From NCBI RefSeq assembly GCF_002287135.1, contig NZ_NESU01000004.1:47686-111685 (forward strand): DNA of 64,000 bases, read 5' to 3'. Below are positions 46,520 through 57,179 of this stretch, in pieces. This stretch comes from Helicobacter sp. TUL. GTDB taxonomy: Bacteria; Campylobacterota; Campylobacteria; Campylobacterales; Helicobacteraceae. The translations under genes were made by a program, and so were the position numbers. Every line of letters starts with the position of its first letter. The first letter of the stretch is position 1. Under the pieces are notes generated by a model. It was not told the DNA's origin. It did no database searches and worked only from the letters and a program-made list of their open reading frames with translations.

Positions 46520-46786
46520 ATGCTGTTTCGTGGATATTGTATTTTTAAAAGCACGAGTGAGGCATTTGAAACTGGAAGAGTTTTGGGCAGTCCAAGTTTT
46601 AAGGAATTTGGGCTAGTCTTTGAATATTGCCCTGCACCAAGAGAATATTCAAACGATTGCACACTAGCGCTATATTTTGAAAGTATCGATGAAACCTACA
46701 CACCCCAAGATATACAATCTCTACATACTCGCCTAGATTCACAACTAACAGCCAAAAACTGCACATGCAAACTAGTCATTTTATGA
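46520..46786 (+). CDS. DUF3343-like small protein (putative Se/S carrier type)
   Basis: 88 aa. FKSTSEAFETGRVL and FEYCPAPREYSNDCTLALYF match the DUF3343 pattern (a helix, then C-P-x-P-R-x-x-S-x-x-C-x-x-A-L), small proteins often called putative Se/S carriers. The two cysteines are kept. It starts 9 bp after the carboxyltransferase gene and is probably cotranscribed with it. The function is not known. Confidence 0.6.
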   Translation: MLFRGYCIFKSTSEAFETGRVLGSPSFKEFGLVFEYCPAPREYSNDCTLALYFESIDETYTPQDIQSLHTRLDSQLTAKNCTCKLVIL

Positions 46787-46803
46787 GATAACTCACTAAT
46801 AGT

Positions 46804-47943
46804 TCATTGCTTAGCATATTGCCCTAAAAAATGTATAAAAATTTCATACAATCGTTGCACATCTTGAGGCACAACACGCTCATTAAGGGCGTGGATTGTA
46901 TCATTTGGCACGCCCACTTCCACTACTGGTATGCTCCTAGCGCCAAAAAACCTTGCATCACTCGTGCCACCACTTGTGCTAAGCTCTGGTTCTCTCCCAC
47001 ACACAGAAGCGATACATGCACTCATCATATCCACAAGTATAGAATCTGTCAAAAATCCTACCGAACTTTGCTTAAGCTGCAAGTCAAACTCTAAGCCTTC
47101 TAGCACACTTCTTACATACGATTCCACATCTTTAATCGTAGTCTTGGGAGAATTACGCACATTAAAAAGAATCTTTAATTCATTTGGCGTTACATTCACA
47201 ACCTCCATACCACCGCGTATATCAGTTATCACAAGTTTGCTTGGATCAAAATATGTATCGCCCTCATCAAGATTCACACCAGCAAGTTTGCCTAGCCTTG
47301 CTCCCAAAAGCTCTGTAGGGTTTATGCAATTTTGAGGATAGGCGACATGTCCTTGCTTGCCAAAAATAGTTATCTTGCCATTGATACTACCACGCCGCCC
47401 AACCTTTATCGTATCGCCACAGATTCTATGCGCAGTTGGCTCTGCTACTATAGCCATAGTAGGCAATAAGCCTTTAGATTCTAATTCTTGGAGCATATAT
47501 TGTGTGCCATATGTCCCATCACCCTCCTCATCGCTTGTAAGCAAAAGAGAAAATCGCATTTTTTGTGTGATATGAGGGTTTTGTGCCAAAAAATCCCTAA
47601 AGGCACATATAAACGCACTCACGCCACTTTTCATATCCTGCACACCACGCCCATACAGATACCCACCCTCATAAGTAGGCATAAATGGATCACTACTCCA
47701 ACCCTCACCCGGTGGCACGACATCAATATGCCCAGCAAAACATAAATGCTCATCTGCTTGATGTGGCGTGTAAATAAAAAGGTTTTTCACACCCTCTTTC
47801 TCTTGCGTGATAACCTCAAATGCTCCCTCACCCAAAGTTTGTGTCAAAATTTCTAACACAAACTCATATATACCACATTCCTTTGGGGTGATACTTGGGT
47901 ATTGCACGAGCTTTTCTAACAACAAAAGGGGGTTAAGATTCAT
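46804..47943 (-). CDS. dapE: Succinyl-diaminopimelate desuccinylase
   Basis: 379 aa. M20 metallopeptidase: HLCFAGHIDVVPPGEGW (His metal ligand), RGVQDMKSGV (Asp), TSDEEGDGTYGT (catalytic Glu), and the late HALNERV block (His). It acts in the succinylase branch of lysine/peptidoglycan precursor synthesis, upstream of LysA, which is also in this window. ATG at 47943. It is divergent from purL. Confidence 0.93.
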   Translation of the reverse strand: MNLNPLLLLEKLVQYPSITPKECGIYEFVLEILTQTLGEGAFEVITQEKEGVKNLFIYTPHQADEHLCFAGHIDVVPPGEGWSSDPFMPTYEGGYLYGRGVQDMKSGVSAFICAFRDFLAQNPHITQKMRFSLLLTSDEEGDGTYGTQYMLQELESKGLLPTMAIVAEPTAHRICGDTIKVGRRGSINGKITIFGKQGHVAYPQNCINPTELLGARLGKLAGVNLDEGDTYFDPSKLVITDIRGGMEVVNVTPNELKILFNVRNSPKTTIKDVESYVRSVLEGLEFDLQLKQSSVGFLTDSILVDMMSACIASVCGREPELSTSGGTSDARFFGARSIPVVEVGVPNDTIHALNERVVPQDVQRLYEIFIHFLGQYAKQ

Positions 47944-48060
47944 AAAATTCCTTTCATATATAGCGTGATTTGGATTGTATTTGGGGCATAGCCTTTGTTA
48001 TACAGCTGATTGTAACATAAAAAGTGCAATCACTTATGCATAGCACAAGCGTTTGTATGC

Positions 48061-48066
48061 TAGAAT
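48061..48066 (+). promoter_or_regulatory. Extended -10 promoter of purL
   Basis: TGC-TAGAAT 41 bp before the purL ATG; the TG one base upstream fits an extended -10. The ribosome site is AAGGAG at about 48095. Confidence 0.45.
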
Positions 48067-48106
48067 ACCGCCTTTTATTGTGATGCCTACACCCTAAGGA
48101 GAATAT

Positions 48107-50323
48107 ATGCGCGATATTACTACGCTAAACGCACCTATACAAGAAAGCGACAAAGAATCTATTTTGGATTCACACAAGCTAAGTCATGATGATTACAAAG
48201 CTATTGTAGAAATTTTGGGACGCGTGCCAAACCTCGTAGAAATAGGAATTTTTTCGGCTATGTGGAGCGAGCATTGTAGCTATAAATCAAGCAAAAAATA
48301 TTTGCGTGGCTTTCCCACACAAGCTCCATGGGTCATACAAGGACCTGGTGAAAATGCCGGTGTGATAGACATTGGCGGAGGATATGCCGCAGTTTTTAAA
48401 ATCGAATCTCACAACCACCCAAGCTTTATCGAGCCATGTGCCGGTGCAGCTACAGGTGTGGGCGGTATTATGCGCGATATATTTACAATGGGTGCGCGTC
48501 CAGTGGCTAGTCTTAACTCGATACGATTTGGAGATATAACCAATCAAGGCGAGATAGGCAAAAAACATCGTTATCTTTTGCGTGGCGTGGTTGAGGGCAT
48601 AGGTGGTTATGGTAATTGTATGGGTGTGCCAACAATTGGCGGAGAAATGGACTTTGAATCTAGCTACAATGGCAATATTTTGGTTAATGCATTTTGTCTA
48701 GGTGTAGCCAAAAAAGAGGAAATTTTTTATGCAAAAGCCGAAGGTGTAGGCAATCCTGTGATGTATGTAGGAAGCAAAACTGGTCGAGATGGACTAGGTG
48801 GAGCGGTGATGAGTAGCGATAGCTTTACTTCAGATTCTAAAGCGTTGCGTCCCACCGTGCAAGTAGGCGATCCATTTGCCGAAAAACTACTGCTAGAGGC
48901 TTGTTTAGAATTATTCCAAAAAGATTATATTGTAGGGATTCAGGATATGGGTGCAGCAGGGCTTACAAGCTCTAGTTTTGAAATGGCGGCAAAAAGTGGA
49001 AGTGGTATGCGCCTAGATCTTGATAAAGTGCCTATGCGAGAAAATGGCATGAATCCCTATGAACTTATGCTAAGTGAATCTCAAGAACGCATGCTTATTT
49101 GTGCCAAAAAGGGCTATGAGCAAAAAGTCATAGAAATTTTTCAAAAATGGGAATTAGATGTCGCTGTGATTGGAGAAGTTACTAATAGCGGAGTTATGGA
49201 GCTGTATTGGTATGGGGAAAAATGTGCCCAAATCCCTATTGATAAACTCAGCGATAATGCGCCTATACTCTCTAAAGAACTAAAAGAATCTAAGCGCGAA
49301 ACCCAAAAGGCGCAAACACTCCATACAAAGCTAAGTGCGCAAGAAGTTTTTGAGAAATTGTTAGGCAGTGTCGAGATTAGCGACAAAAAATGGGTGTATA
49401 GCCAATATGATAGCAGTGTGCAAACAAACACTATTATAGGTCCGGGAATGTGCGATGGTAGCGTAGTGCGCGTCAAAGAAAATGGCGTTGGCTTGGCGAT
49501 GAATGTATGTTGCGATGTGCGTGCGTGTTACCTCAACCCAAAAGAAGGAGCAAAACTTAGCGTGGCAGCAGCAGGTCGCAAATGCGCAACAAGGGGCGTG
49601 CGTCCAAAAGCCATAAGTGATTGCCTTAATTTTGGTTCGCCAAATAATCCCGAAGTAATGTGGGAATTTAAAGAAGCGTGTGAAGGGATCAAAGAAGCGT
49701 GTGTGGCACTCAATACGCCGGTAGTAAGTGGTAATGTCTCACTCCATAACCAAAGCGATGGAGTTGATATTTATCCAAGTCCTAGTATTGTAAGCGTGGG
49801 TGTTGTGCAAGATGCCCAAAAAACTATCACAAGTGCTCTCAAAACGCAAGGCAATAGTTTGTTGTTAGTGGGTGAGATTACAGCAGATTTTGCCGGAAGT
49901 ATCGCACAAAAGTTGTGTGAGGGCAAGATTTATGGTGAGGTTGCGCGCATAGATTTATCGCGTGAAGCACGTCTGTGGGATCTACTCTGCGAGGATAATG
50001 CCGCAATTGTAAGCGCCAAAGATGTAGGCAAAGGTGGATTAGCCATCGCCCTAACAAAAATGGCGCTTTTGGGCGACAAAGGCGTGCGTGTGCAAAGTGG
50101 GCTTGCATCTTGGGATCTACTCTTTGCACAAAGTCCTAGTTGTGTAGTGCTAGAAGTCGCGCCACAAGATCGTGCTTTTATAGAATCTAGAGCCAACAAG
50201 TTAGGATTATTGGTGCGGGAAATTGGCGTTGTGAGTGATACAGATATTTGCATAGATTCCCTACATCTCTCAAGCCAAAAGGCAAGAGAATTGTATTTTG
50301 AGAGTTTTGCAAAAAATGTGTGA
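48107..50323 (+). CDS. purL: Phosphoribosylformylglycinamidine synthase II
   Basis: 738 aa, the small PurL type that needs PurS and PurQ (not in the window). Motifs: [54 protein letters not shown] and [17 protein letters not shown]. Fourth step of purine synthesis, glutamine-dependent. It has its own promoter. Confidence 0.96.
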   Translation: MRDITTLNAPIQESDKESILDSHKLSHDDYKAIVEILGRVPNLVEIGIFSAMWSEHCSYKSSKKYLRGFPTQAPWVIQGPGENAGVIDIGGGYAAVFKIESHNHPSFIEPCAGAATGVGGIMRDIFTMGARPVASLNSIRFGDITNQGEIGKKHRYLLRGVVEGIGGYGNCMGVPTIGGEMDFESSYNGNILVNAFCLGVAKKEEIFYAKAEGVGNPVMYVGSKTGRDGLGGAVMSSDSFTSDSKALRPTVQVGDPFAEKLLLEACLELFQKDYIVGIQDMGAAGLTSSSFEMAAKSGSGMRLDLDKVPMRENGMNPYELMLSESQERMLICAKKGYEQKVIEIFQKWELDVAVIGEVTNSGVMELYWYGEKCAQIPIDKLSDNAPILSKELKESKRETQKAQTLHTKLSAQEVFEKLLGSVEISDKKWVYSQYDSSVQTNTIIGPGMCDGSVVRVKENGVGLAMNVCCDVRACYLNPKEGAKLSVAAAGRKCATRGVRPKAISDCLNFGSPNNPEVMWEFKEACEGIKEACVALNTPVVSGNVSLHNQSDGVDIYPSPSIVSVGVVQDAQKTITSALKTQGNSLLLVGEITADFAGSIAQKLCEGKIYGEVARIDLSREARLWDLLCEDNAAIVSAKDVGKGGLAIALTKMALLGDKGVRVQSGLASWDLLFAQSPSCVVLEVAPQDRAFIESRANKLGLLVREIGVVSDTDICIDSLHLSSQKARELYFESFAKNV

Positions 50324-50358
50324 TTTACGTGTGTGTATTTCACATTTGTATCACACAT
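50316..50358 (+). terminator. Hairpin over the purL stop codon
   Basis: A 9-bp stem, ATGTGTGAT (50316-50324) with ATCACACAT (50350-50358), plus an inner TGTG/CACA pair. It overlaps the purL stop and lies just before the next promoter. The T-tract is weak, so termination is only likely. Confidence 0.4.
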
Positions 50359-50365
50359 ATTTAAA

Positions 50366-50371
50366 TATAAT
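50366..50371 (+). promoter_or_regulatory. -10 promoter of the PepSY-like gene
   Basis: TATAAT 29 bp before the start codon at 50400; ribosome site AAGGAG in between. Confidence 0.55.
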
Positions 50372-50399
50372 CGCGTAATCTTTAACTAAGGAGTGTGAG

Positions 50400-50948
50400 A
50401 TGAAATTTGATAAATCTCTATGGATGAAAGTGCATTTGTATTTGAGTCTTTTTTTTCTCCCTGTTGCACTGATTTATGTTTTGACTGGAGCATTGTATAT
50501 TCTTGGTGTGCGTGAAGATGTCGACGCAAAGATTCAAGAATTTACCCTGCCCTCCATGCCCCAACAAGGCGAAGAACAAGCGACAATCCTCTCTGTGCTA
50601 CATGCCAATAATCTCAAAATCCCAAATAACACAGACATTCGCGTGCAAAAAGGCAATATAACAATGGGATCTATTACTTATAGTGCAAGTATCACAACAA
50701 ACAAGCAAGGAGAGGCGATTGTGCGCGTTACTGATAGGGGCTTGTATGGAATCTTGGTGCTTATGCACAAAGCAAAGGGCAAATTTTATTTTGACATTAT
50801 CGCCGTTGGCTTTGCCATCTCTCTTATGATATTTTATTTCTCTGGTCTCATCATAACCTCATTTTGCAAGAAAAAACGCAAAGAGGCGTTGCTGACATTT
50901 ACCCTTGGCTTATTGCTCACTGCCCTTGCAATATGGGCTAGTGTCTAG
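50400..50948 (+). CDS. PepSY-type membrane protein
   Basis: 182 aa. An N-terminal helix (KVHLYLSLFFLPVALIYVLTGALY, the PepSY-associated pattern with H-x-x-L-x-L), an outer domain of about 90 residues, a second helix (IIAVGFAISLMIFYFSGLII) and a third at the C-terminus. Such proteins occur near iron-uptake systems, but none is seen here. A T8 run lies in the coding sequence near 50440. It overlaps selU tail to tail by 11 bp. Confidence 0.7.
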   Translation: MKFDKSLWMKVHLYLSLFFLPVALIYVLTGALYILGVREDVDAKIQEFTLPSMPQQGEEQATILSVLHANNLKIPNNTDIRVQKGNITMGSITYSASITTNKQGEAIVRVTDRGLYGILVLMHKAKGKFYFDIIAVGFAISLMIFYFSGLIITSFCKKKRKEALLTFTLGLLLTALAIWASV

Positions 50949-51951
50949 CCATAATATCGCGTATAGAATCTAGTGCATCGTGTAAATTGCTAGATTCTAT
51001 ACGATACGCATATACTTCCTTTTTATACACCTTATCATAATAGTGTTCTAGCAGAATCTGAGCAACCATATATTTATCATCACGCATAAAAGCCTCTTTA
51101 GCCTCAAGCCAAAAATTCTTTTGCATAAAAGGTGCAATTTTTTGCATAGCATTGACAAAAAACTCCTCGCTAATATGCTGATAGTAGCCTAAGATTCTTT
51201 GTATGCGAAGCTCTATAGGTGTATGAAGATAGATTTTTGGCGCACTTTGATAGGCATTATAGAGGGCTTTTGGCACGATGAGATTTCCCAATTTTTTACT
51301 CTCACCCTCCACAAGCACTTTTTTACCCTCCAACTCCCCCAATCGCGTAAAAAGCATATTTTCAAACATTGCCACACTTGGTTGTGCTCCATAAATCGCT
51401 CCAAAACTCGATCCACAATGCTTTGCTAAAGATTCTATATCCAGCGCATACTCATACAAAGCAAGAAGCTCACTCTTGCCACTGCCAGTAGGACCTACAA
51501 GGGTAAAAAATTGCATATTTGGCGTGCGCGCAAGATCTGTAAGCACAGCATTTCTATATGCCTTGTATCCTCCTTGCAATCGAATAGTGCGATACCCAAT
51601 ATTATGCAAAATTGTCTGTAATGAAAGGCTACGCATACCGCCTCTAGCGCAATAGATTCTAATAATATGCGCGGGGGTAAGCCCTAAATTTGAGAGAAAC
51701 GTTGGGAGAAAACTTGCGATATTTTGGCAAATCAGTCCAGCTCCAAGAAGTTTTGCCTCAAATGGATTATGTTTATACAATGTGCCTACCCTTGCACGCT
51801 CCTCATCATCTAAAACCGCTAAATTAATGGCATTTGGGATATGAGAATGCGCAAACTCACTAGGACTACGCACATCAATAATGGTTGTTGCATAAGATGC
51901 AGCGCTAGAACTTTTAGTCTGTAAAAACTCTAGCGCGCTAAGGGTTTGCAT
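50938..51951 (-). CDS. selU: tRNA 2-selenouridine synthase
   Basis: 337 aa. N-terminal rhodanese domain (IIDVRSPSEFAHSHIPNAIN) with the catalytic-type cysteine C101 in IRIYCARGGMRS, then a P-loop GPTGSGKSE (153-161). The family (MnmH/YbbB) replaces sulfur with selenium in the wobble 2-thiouridine of tRNA, using selenophosphate from SelD; selD is not in the window. ATG at 51951. Confidence 0.88.
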   Translation of the reverse strand: MQTLSALEFLQTKSSSAASYATTIIDVRSPSEFAHSHIPNAINLAVLDDEERARVGTLYKHNPFEAKLLGAGLICQNIASFLPTFLSNLGLTPAHIIRIYCARGGMRSLSLQTILHNIGYRTIRLQGGYKAYRNAVLTDLARTPNMQFFTLVGPTGSGKSELLALYEYALDIESLAKHCGSSFGAIYGAQPSVAMFENMLFTRLGELEGKKVLVEGESKKLGNLIVPKALYNAYQSAPKIYLHTPIELRIQRILGYYQHISEEFFVNAMQKIAPFMQKNFWLEAKEAFMRDDKYMVAQILLEHYYDKVYKKEVYAYRIESSNLHDALDSIRDIMARH

Positions 51952-51972
51952 ACTTTGTGTGATATTTAAGAG

Positions 51973-52452
51973 TTATTTTGATTTGAGGCTTTTGGCATTT
52001 TCCTCACGCATTTTTTTACGTTTGAGCGCCTCTTCATAACGCTTTATTTCAAGAGGAGTTTTTGGCTCAAAAGGTGGAATCGTCTTTTTTTCACCCGTTT
52101 TTGTGTCAATAGCTACCATTGTAAAATAACAAGTGTTGCAGTGCGTTACAAAATGGTTTTTGATATCCTCACTTACAACCTTAATCCCTACTTCACAACT
52201 TGTCTTTCCTACATAATTCACGCTCGCAAGAAATGTGATGAGCGATCCAATAGGAATGGGGTGCTTAAACATCAGATTATCTACGCTTAGCGTTACTACG
52301 CCGTGCCCACAATAACGCGTCGCACATGCATACGCCACCTGATCAAGAAGCTTCATCAATTCACCACCATGCACCACACCGCTAAAATTCGCCATACTTG
52401 GACTTGCTAGAATACTCATTGTCAAACATCGCGTGTCAAAAACATCTTCCAT
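51973..52452 (-). CDS. Acyl-CoA thioesterase (YciA/hotdog family)
   Basis: 159 aa from ATG 52452 (AAGGTGG upstream; GTG at 52461 is a weaker option). Hotdog fold with NFSGVVHGGELMKLLDQVAYACATRYCG, carrying the catalytic Asp/Thr region, and VTLSVDNLMFKHPIPIGSLI. The lysine-rich C-terminus (KRYEEALKRKKMREENAK) is common in this group. It should hydrolyse acyl-CoAs; substrate not evident. Confidence 0.85.
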   Translation of the reverse strand: MEDVFDTRCLTMSILASPSMANFSGVVHGGELMKLLDQVAYACATRYCGHGVVTLSVDNLMFKHPIPIGSLITFLASVNYVGKTSCEVGIKVVSEDIKNHFVTHCNTCYFTMVAIDTKTGEKKTIPPFEPKTPLEIKRYEEALKRKKMREENAKSLKSK

Positions 52453-52529
52453 ACTTTCCACCTTTTTAATGTAATGTAGCCCTTATTATGCACCCAAGAA
52501 AGTTAATATATGGGTTTTTTGTAGCGCTT

Positions 52530-53666
52530 TTATGGTGCAATGATACGATTTATATCATTAAAGATTCCAAGTGCCATAATTCCCAAAAGCAATGCCAATC
52601 CCACAGCCACAATCCCATTTATGATACTAATATGCAATGGTCTACGCATAATGGCTTGATACAATGTCAAAAGGATATGGCCGCCATCAAGTGGTGGAAT
52701 GGGCAAGAGATTAAAGATTCCAAGATTGATAGAAATAAGCGCACTCAAAGTAAGAAAAGCTATCATATCGCTCTGTGCGACTGCGGACATCGTATGTGTG
52801 ATACCCACAATGCTACTGACATTTTGCACCCCAACAACACCACTAAGAAGCTTTTGCAAAGACTGCATAATAAACCTTGAAGCCTCTATAGTTTTTTCCC
52901 AAGCCTTTGTGATTGCTTGCAAGCCTGTGTAGCGAATGATTTGAGTTTGTTGTGTCGCAAGAATCCCTATGGCATTATGTTCTATAACCTCACCAAATAT
53001 ATTACGTGATTGCATAACATGTGGCGTAAGAATAATGTCCATATGCTCCAAATCACGCTGCACACTTAGAGTAATCTCGCCCTTAGAATCTTGCACCCTT
53101 TTTGATAACTCATCCCAAGTGCGAATTTCTACGCCATTGATAGCTAAGATTCTATCTCCGGCTATTATTCTAGCTTCTTGTGCGGGGGTAGAATCTAGCA
53201 CTTCCCCTACGATAGGTGGCACACTTTCAAGCCCATGTAAACACACATACAAATACAACAAAAACCCTAACAAGATATTAAAAAACGAACCTGCAAGAAG
53301 TATGGCAATGCGTTGTATGGGCGATTTGGCAAGATATGAATCTGCTGGTGCCAAAGTGCTATGCCTCATTGCTTGTAAATCCTCTGTAGAGTGTGAATGG
53401 ATTATGCCTTTGTTTGTAGATTCTTTTTTAGGTTGTGTAGCTTGTGTAAATGCCTCTTGTTGTCCCTTTAGCTGGACATATCCACCCAATGGTATGGCAG
53501 AAATTGCATATTGTGTGCCTCTATATGTAAAGGTAAAGATTTTCTTACCAAATCCTATGCTAAAAACCTCGACCTTTACGCCACACAAACGCGCTACCAA
53601 AAAATGCCCAAGCTCATGAAACAAAATAAAAAATGCAAGAATAATGCAAGAGAGGATAAATCCCAC
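52530..53666 (-). CDS. rseP: RseP-type site-2 protease
   Basis: 378 aa. Zinc site HELGH (residues 17-21) in the first membrane helix, a PDZ domain (PPIVGEVLDSTPAQEARIIAGDRILAINGVEI split over residues 160-200), and a late NLLPIPPLDGGHI with the third metal ligand Asp. It cuts membrane proteins such as anti-sigma factors and signal peptides. The start is GTG at 53666, 3 bp after the pgsA stop, so the two are coupled. Confidence 0.92.
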   Translation of the reverse strand: MGFILSCIILAFFILFHELGHFLVARLCGVKVEVFSIGFGKKIFTFTYRGTQYAISAIPLGGYVQLKGQQEAFTQATQPKKESTNKGIIHSHSTEDLQAMRHSTLAPADSYLAKSPIQRIAILLAGSFFNILLGFLLYLYVCLHGLESVPPIVGEVLDSTPAQEARIIAGDRILAINGVEIRTWDELSKRVQDSKGEITLSVQRDLEHMDIILTPHVMQSRNIFGEVIEHNAIGILATQQTQIIRYTGLQAITKAWEKTIEASRFIMQSLQKLLSGVVGVQNVSSIVGITHTMSAVAQSDMIAFLTLSALISINLGIFNLLPIPPLDGGHILLTLYQAIMRRPLHISIINGIVAVGLALLLGIMALGIFNDINRIIAP

Positions 53667-53669
53667 GCG

Positions 53670-54215
53670 CTACGCCTTTAGAGTTTTATAATAACTTATT
53701 GTGTATTCTAATCCTGAATACAGCGTAAGAAATGTCGCAAACCAAAGCAATGCCTCCCCTCCGGGGAAAAAATCCGCCAACAAAAAGGCGATTGCAGCAA
53801 TTTGTGCGCCTGTCTTGTATTTGCCAGCATTAGATGCTGCCACACTTTTACCGCTACCTGCCGCAACTACGCGCAATCCCGTGATAAAAAATTCTCTACT
53901 TAAGATTAAAAAAATAAGCCAAGGTGAGGCACGATGCAACACCAAAAGCGCAATAAACGCAGACAAAATAAGCATTTTATCAGCCAATGGATCAAAAACT
54001 TCGCCAAATAATGACTTGAGGTGATATTCCCTTGCAATATACCCATCAAAAAAATCAGTCAAAGACGCGATACAAAACGTTAGTGCAGCAAAGTAATTAA
54101 TCCACGATGTATCCATATACGCAGGAAAAATCTTATCACTCTCAAGCACGATAAAAAGGAGCAATATGGCAAGCAAAATCCGAGAAATACTTAAAATATT
54201 GGGTATATGGCGCAA
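53670..54215 (-). CDS. pgsA: CDP-diacylglycerol-glycerol-3-phosphate phosphatidyltransferase
   Basis: 181 aa with about four membrane helices. CDP-alcohol transferase signature TDFFDGYIARE then GEVFDPLADK (D-x2-D-G-x2-A-R-x8-G-x3-D-x3-D). Opening RHIPNILSISRILLAI is typical of PgsA. Makes phosphatidylglycerol phosphate. TTG start at 54215 with AAGGA upstream. Confidence 0.92.
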   Translation of the reverse strand: MRHIPNILSISRILLAILLLFIVLESDKIFPAYMDTSWINYFAALTFCIASLTDFFDGYIAREYHLKSLFGEVFDPLADKMLILSAFIALLVLHRASPWLIFLILSREFFITGLRVVAAGSGKSVAASNAGKYKTGAQIAAIAFLLADFFPGGEALLWFATFLTLYSGLEYTISYYKTLKA

Positions 54216-54339
54216 AGAAAATCCTTATGTTTTTGCCCCGCATTATAACAAAATAAGTGTATTTTCATGCATCATTTTTCACGCATTTAAGTCAAAATTT
54301 AACATTTGCATTATAGAATTTCGCTTTTATTTTTGCAAC

Positions 54340-54424
54340 GCGGAAGTGGCGAAACTGGCAGACGCACCAGACTTAGGATCTGGCGCCGCAAGGCATGGAG
54401 GTTCAAGTCCTCTCTTCCGCACCA
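54340..54424 (+). tRNA. tRNA-Leu (TAG)
   Basis: 85 nt with CCA and a long variable arm. Anticodon loop CTTAGGA in a CCAGA/TCTGG stem; acceptor GCGGAAG pairs with CTTCCGC. Confidence 0.95.
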
Positions 54425-54628
54425 CTACTTAAGTATTAAAAAATCAATTTTTCTCCCTGCTTGTTTTTTGCATTAGACACATTCTTTCTTGTATATCAAT
54501 AATTTTTGGTTTCTCTATCACAATCTTCCCTGTCTAAAGAGCAAAAAAGAAAAACCATTAGAATTTATACGCTTACATTAAGATTCTAACGCTAGAATTA
54601 CGCACTTTTTTTAAAAAAGGATGTTATC

Positions 54629-55771
54629 ATGTTTAAATCACTCTATTTTCGTATGCGCATTATTCACATTCTAGGCATTATTATACTCGCAACCAATGCC
54701 TTGCTCTTTACTGAGAATCTCATAGGGCAAATTGTGCAATTTGTCATCGTAGTCGCACTTATCATACACGATATTGATGAAAAGACTTGGGGTGTGAATA
54801 TGACAAAAATCATTGCTAAGGAATTAAAATCTATCACACTAGCTTCAAAAATCAAGGTTAATACTTCATATAGCACAGAAAATGGCAAGATTCTCGCACT
54901 TATCGATGACTTCAAGGCGCGCATACAAGCCGTAGTAGAAACTATACATGAAAAAGTCAAAAGTGGTCAAACAGATATCAACGGACTTGGCAATATCGCA
55001 GATTCTCTTAAAAGCCTCACGCAAGATATGAATACTATCGTAGAATCTACAAACACAAAAGCAGATTCTACAAGCACGCTTTTGCAAACCTTTAACGAAG
55101 AAATTTTGCAAACCAAATCCGAGCAAGAATCGATGTTTACTGCTATGCAAGAAATTAGGGCACTCCTTAAAGATGTATATAATCTGGTAGAAAATATCTT
55201 TAGCCAAAATGCCAATCTCATCTCGCACTTTGAATCTCTAGAAAACAATACCAATACAATTATCAATATCGTTGAAACCGTGCGCTCGATTGCTGATCAA
55301 ACAAATCTTTTAGCACTTAATGCCGCTATTGAGGCTGCAAGAGCGGGAGAGCATGGAAGAGGCTTTGCCGTGGTAGCTGATGAAGTAAGAAAACTAGCAG
55401 AAAATACCCAACACAGCCTTGGTGAAATCGATAGTAATGTCAAAGCAATGACTCAAGATGTCAATGAAAGCAAGCAAGTCATCATAGAAAATAAAGAAAA
55501 TGTAGAAAGTCTGCTTTCACGCACCAACGATGCAAACACCAAGATTGATACTTTTGAGAATATCTTTAATGAAAGCTTTGAAACTACCCAAAAGCTTATC
55601 GATCATAGCGATGTGATGAGCAAAGATCTCACAATCATCAATGAAGATATGAAAAAAATCCTAGATTTTGCCAAACATAATCTCACAACTTCTCAAAATG
55701 TGCATAGCATATCTTTATCTATCCAAAATAGCTTTGGGGAGCTCAAAAAAAGCGTAGAAAATCTCGCATAA
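54629..55771 (+). CDS. Methyl-accepting chemotaxis protein without large sensor domain
   Basis: 380 aa. Two close membrane segments (about residues 10-28 and 34-50) with almost no periplasmic part, then a cytoplasmic coiled coil and the invariant signalling tip [21 protein letters not shown] and [16 protein letters not shown]. With no ligand domain it may sense an internal or membrane-energy signal, or act with other receptors. The C-terminus has no CheR-binding pentapeptide. cheV is 15 kb away in this window. Confidence 0.88.
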   Translation: MFKSLYFRMRIIHILGIIILATNALLFTENLIGQIVQFVIVVALIIHDIDEKTWGVNMTKIIAKELKSITLASKIKVNTSYSTENGKILALIDDFKARIQAVVETIHEKVKSGQTDINGLGNIADSLKSLTQDMNTIVESTNTKADSTSTLLQTFNEEILQTKSEQESMFTAMQEIRALLKDVYNLVENIFSQNANLISHFESLENNTNTIINIVETVRSIADQTNLLALNAAIEAARAGEHGRGFAVVADEVRKLAENTQHSLGEIDSNVKAMTQDVNESKQVIIENKENVESLLSRTNDANTKIDTFENIFNESFETTQKLIDHSDVMSKDLTIINEDMKKILDFAKHNLTTSQNVHSISLSIQNSFGELKKSVENLA

Positions 55772-55793
55772 ACAAGCTTAAGTTTATGTGTGC

Positions 55794-55799
55794 TACAAT
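55794..55799 (+). promoter_or_regulatory. -10 promoter of ugd
   Basis: TACAAT preceded by TGC (extended -10), 37 bp before the ugd start; AAAGG lies in the leader. Confidence 0.5.
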
Positions 55800-55835
55800 T
55801 CCGCCTTTTAGAATCTAAATTCCTAAAGGAAATGT

Positions 55836-57179
55836 ATGCGCGTAACGATTGTCGGTAGTGGCTATGTTGGACTTGTAGCTGGAGCGTGTTTTGCTCAAAT
55901 GGGTAATGATGTCATCTGTCTTGATGTAGATTCTACAAAAATTGCAAATCTCCAAAAAGGTATTATTCCAATCTATGAACCAGGATTAGAATCCATGGTG
56001 CTAGAAAATCACAAAAAAGGCACTCTACGCTTTAGCACAGACAAAACAGAATCATTAAGCAATGCCGAAGTAATTTTTATTGCAGTAGGCACTCCTATGG
56101 GAGAAGATGGTAGCGCTGACCTACGCTATGTCTGTGCCGTGGCAGAAGACATAGGAGCACACCTTACAGATTATGCGGTAATCGTGGATAAATCCACCGT
56201 GCCTGTGGGCACTGCTAGAAAGGTGCGTCAAATCATTACACAAGAGCTACAAAAACGCGGAATGCAAGAAAATTTTGATGTAGTAAGCAACCCTGAATTC
56301 TTAAAAGAAGGCGTGGCAATAAAGGATTTTATGAGCCCTGATAGAGTTGTAGTAGGTGCGGATTCTCCTAAGGCTTTAGAGATTATGAAAGCTCTTTATG
56401 CACCATTTCTTGTAAAAAGTGATAGATTCATTGCCATGGGTATAGAATCTGCTGAAATGACAAAATATGCCGCAAATGCGATGCTTGCAACCAAAATTAG
56501 CTTTATCAATGAAATGAGTCAAATCTGTGAGCGAGTGGGTGCCAATATCAATGATGTGCGACTTGGCATAGGATCAGATTCACGCATTGGGTATAGCTTT
56601 ATCTATCCAGGGTGCGGATATGGCGGAAGCTGTTTTCCCAAAGATGTCAAAGCCCTAGAAAAAGTTGCGCTAGATTTTGGCTACACACCACAAATATTAC
56701 AAGCTATTGATTCGGTCAATACAGCACAAAAAATGCTTTTGGTAGAAAAGATATGTGCGCGTTTTGGCAAAGATTTATCGGCTAAAAAATTTGGTATATG
56801 GGGATTAGCCTTTAAGCCAGAAACCGATGATATGCGTGAAGCAAGTGCGTTGGTGCTTATACGAGAGCTTGTGAAGCGTGGTGCTCAGATACAGGCTTAT
56901 GATCCAAAAGCCATAGAACAAGCGAAGTTTTATCTTAGCGACATACTAGAACATATTACATTTACGACAGGCAAATATGAGGCGCTTAAAGATTGTGATG
57001 CAATGGTGCTTGTCACAGAGTGGAGAGAGTTTAGAAGCCCAGATTTTGAAGAAATAGCAAAATTACTAAAAAGCCCTATTATCTTTGATGGACGCAATAT
57101 CTACCACACGCTACATTTAGAATCTAAAGGCTTTGAGTATCACCAAATAGGAGTAAGAAATGCAAGCATTCAACCCTGA
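55836..57179 (+). CDS. ugd: UDP-glucose 6-dehydrogenase
   Basis: 447 aa. NAD-binding GSGYVGLVAG at residue 7, VGTPMGEDGSADL, conserved SNPEFLKEG, catalytic cysteine C266 in GYGGSCFPKD, and LAFKPETDDMREA. It makes UDP-glucuronate for surface sugars. It overlaps the next gene, a membrane glycosyltransferase-like protein, by 20 bp, so the pair may work together on lipid A or surface glycan modification. Confidence 0.93.
   Translation: MRVTIVGSGYVGLVAGACFAQMGNDVICLDVDSTKIANLQKGIIPIYEPGLESMVLENHKKGTLRFSTDKTESLSNAEVIFIAVGTPMGEDGSADLRYVCAVAEDIGAHLTDYAVIVDKSTVPVGTARKVRQIITQELQKRGMQENFDVVSNPEFLKEGVAIKDFMSPDRVVVGADSPKALEIMKALYAPFLVKSDRFIAMGIESAEMTKYAANAMLATKISFINEMSQICERVGANINDVRLGIGSDSRIGYSFIYPGCGYGGSCFPKDVKALEKVALDFGYTPQILQAIDSVNTAQKMLLVEKICARFGKDLSAKKFGIWGLAFKPETDDMREASALVLIRELVKRGAQIQAYDPKAIEQAKFYLSDILEHITFTTGKYEALKDCDAMVLVTEWREFRSPDFEEIAKLLKSPIIFDGRNIYHTLHLESKGFEYHQIGVRNASIQP

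Noticed and set aside
50400..50460. T8 run in the PepSY-like gene as a phase switch
   Set aside because: T or A runs of eight are common in this A/T-rich sequence; without a G or C tract or a known switching class I do not count it.
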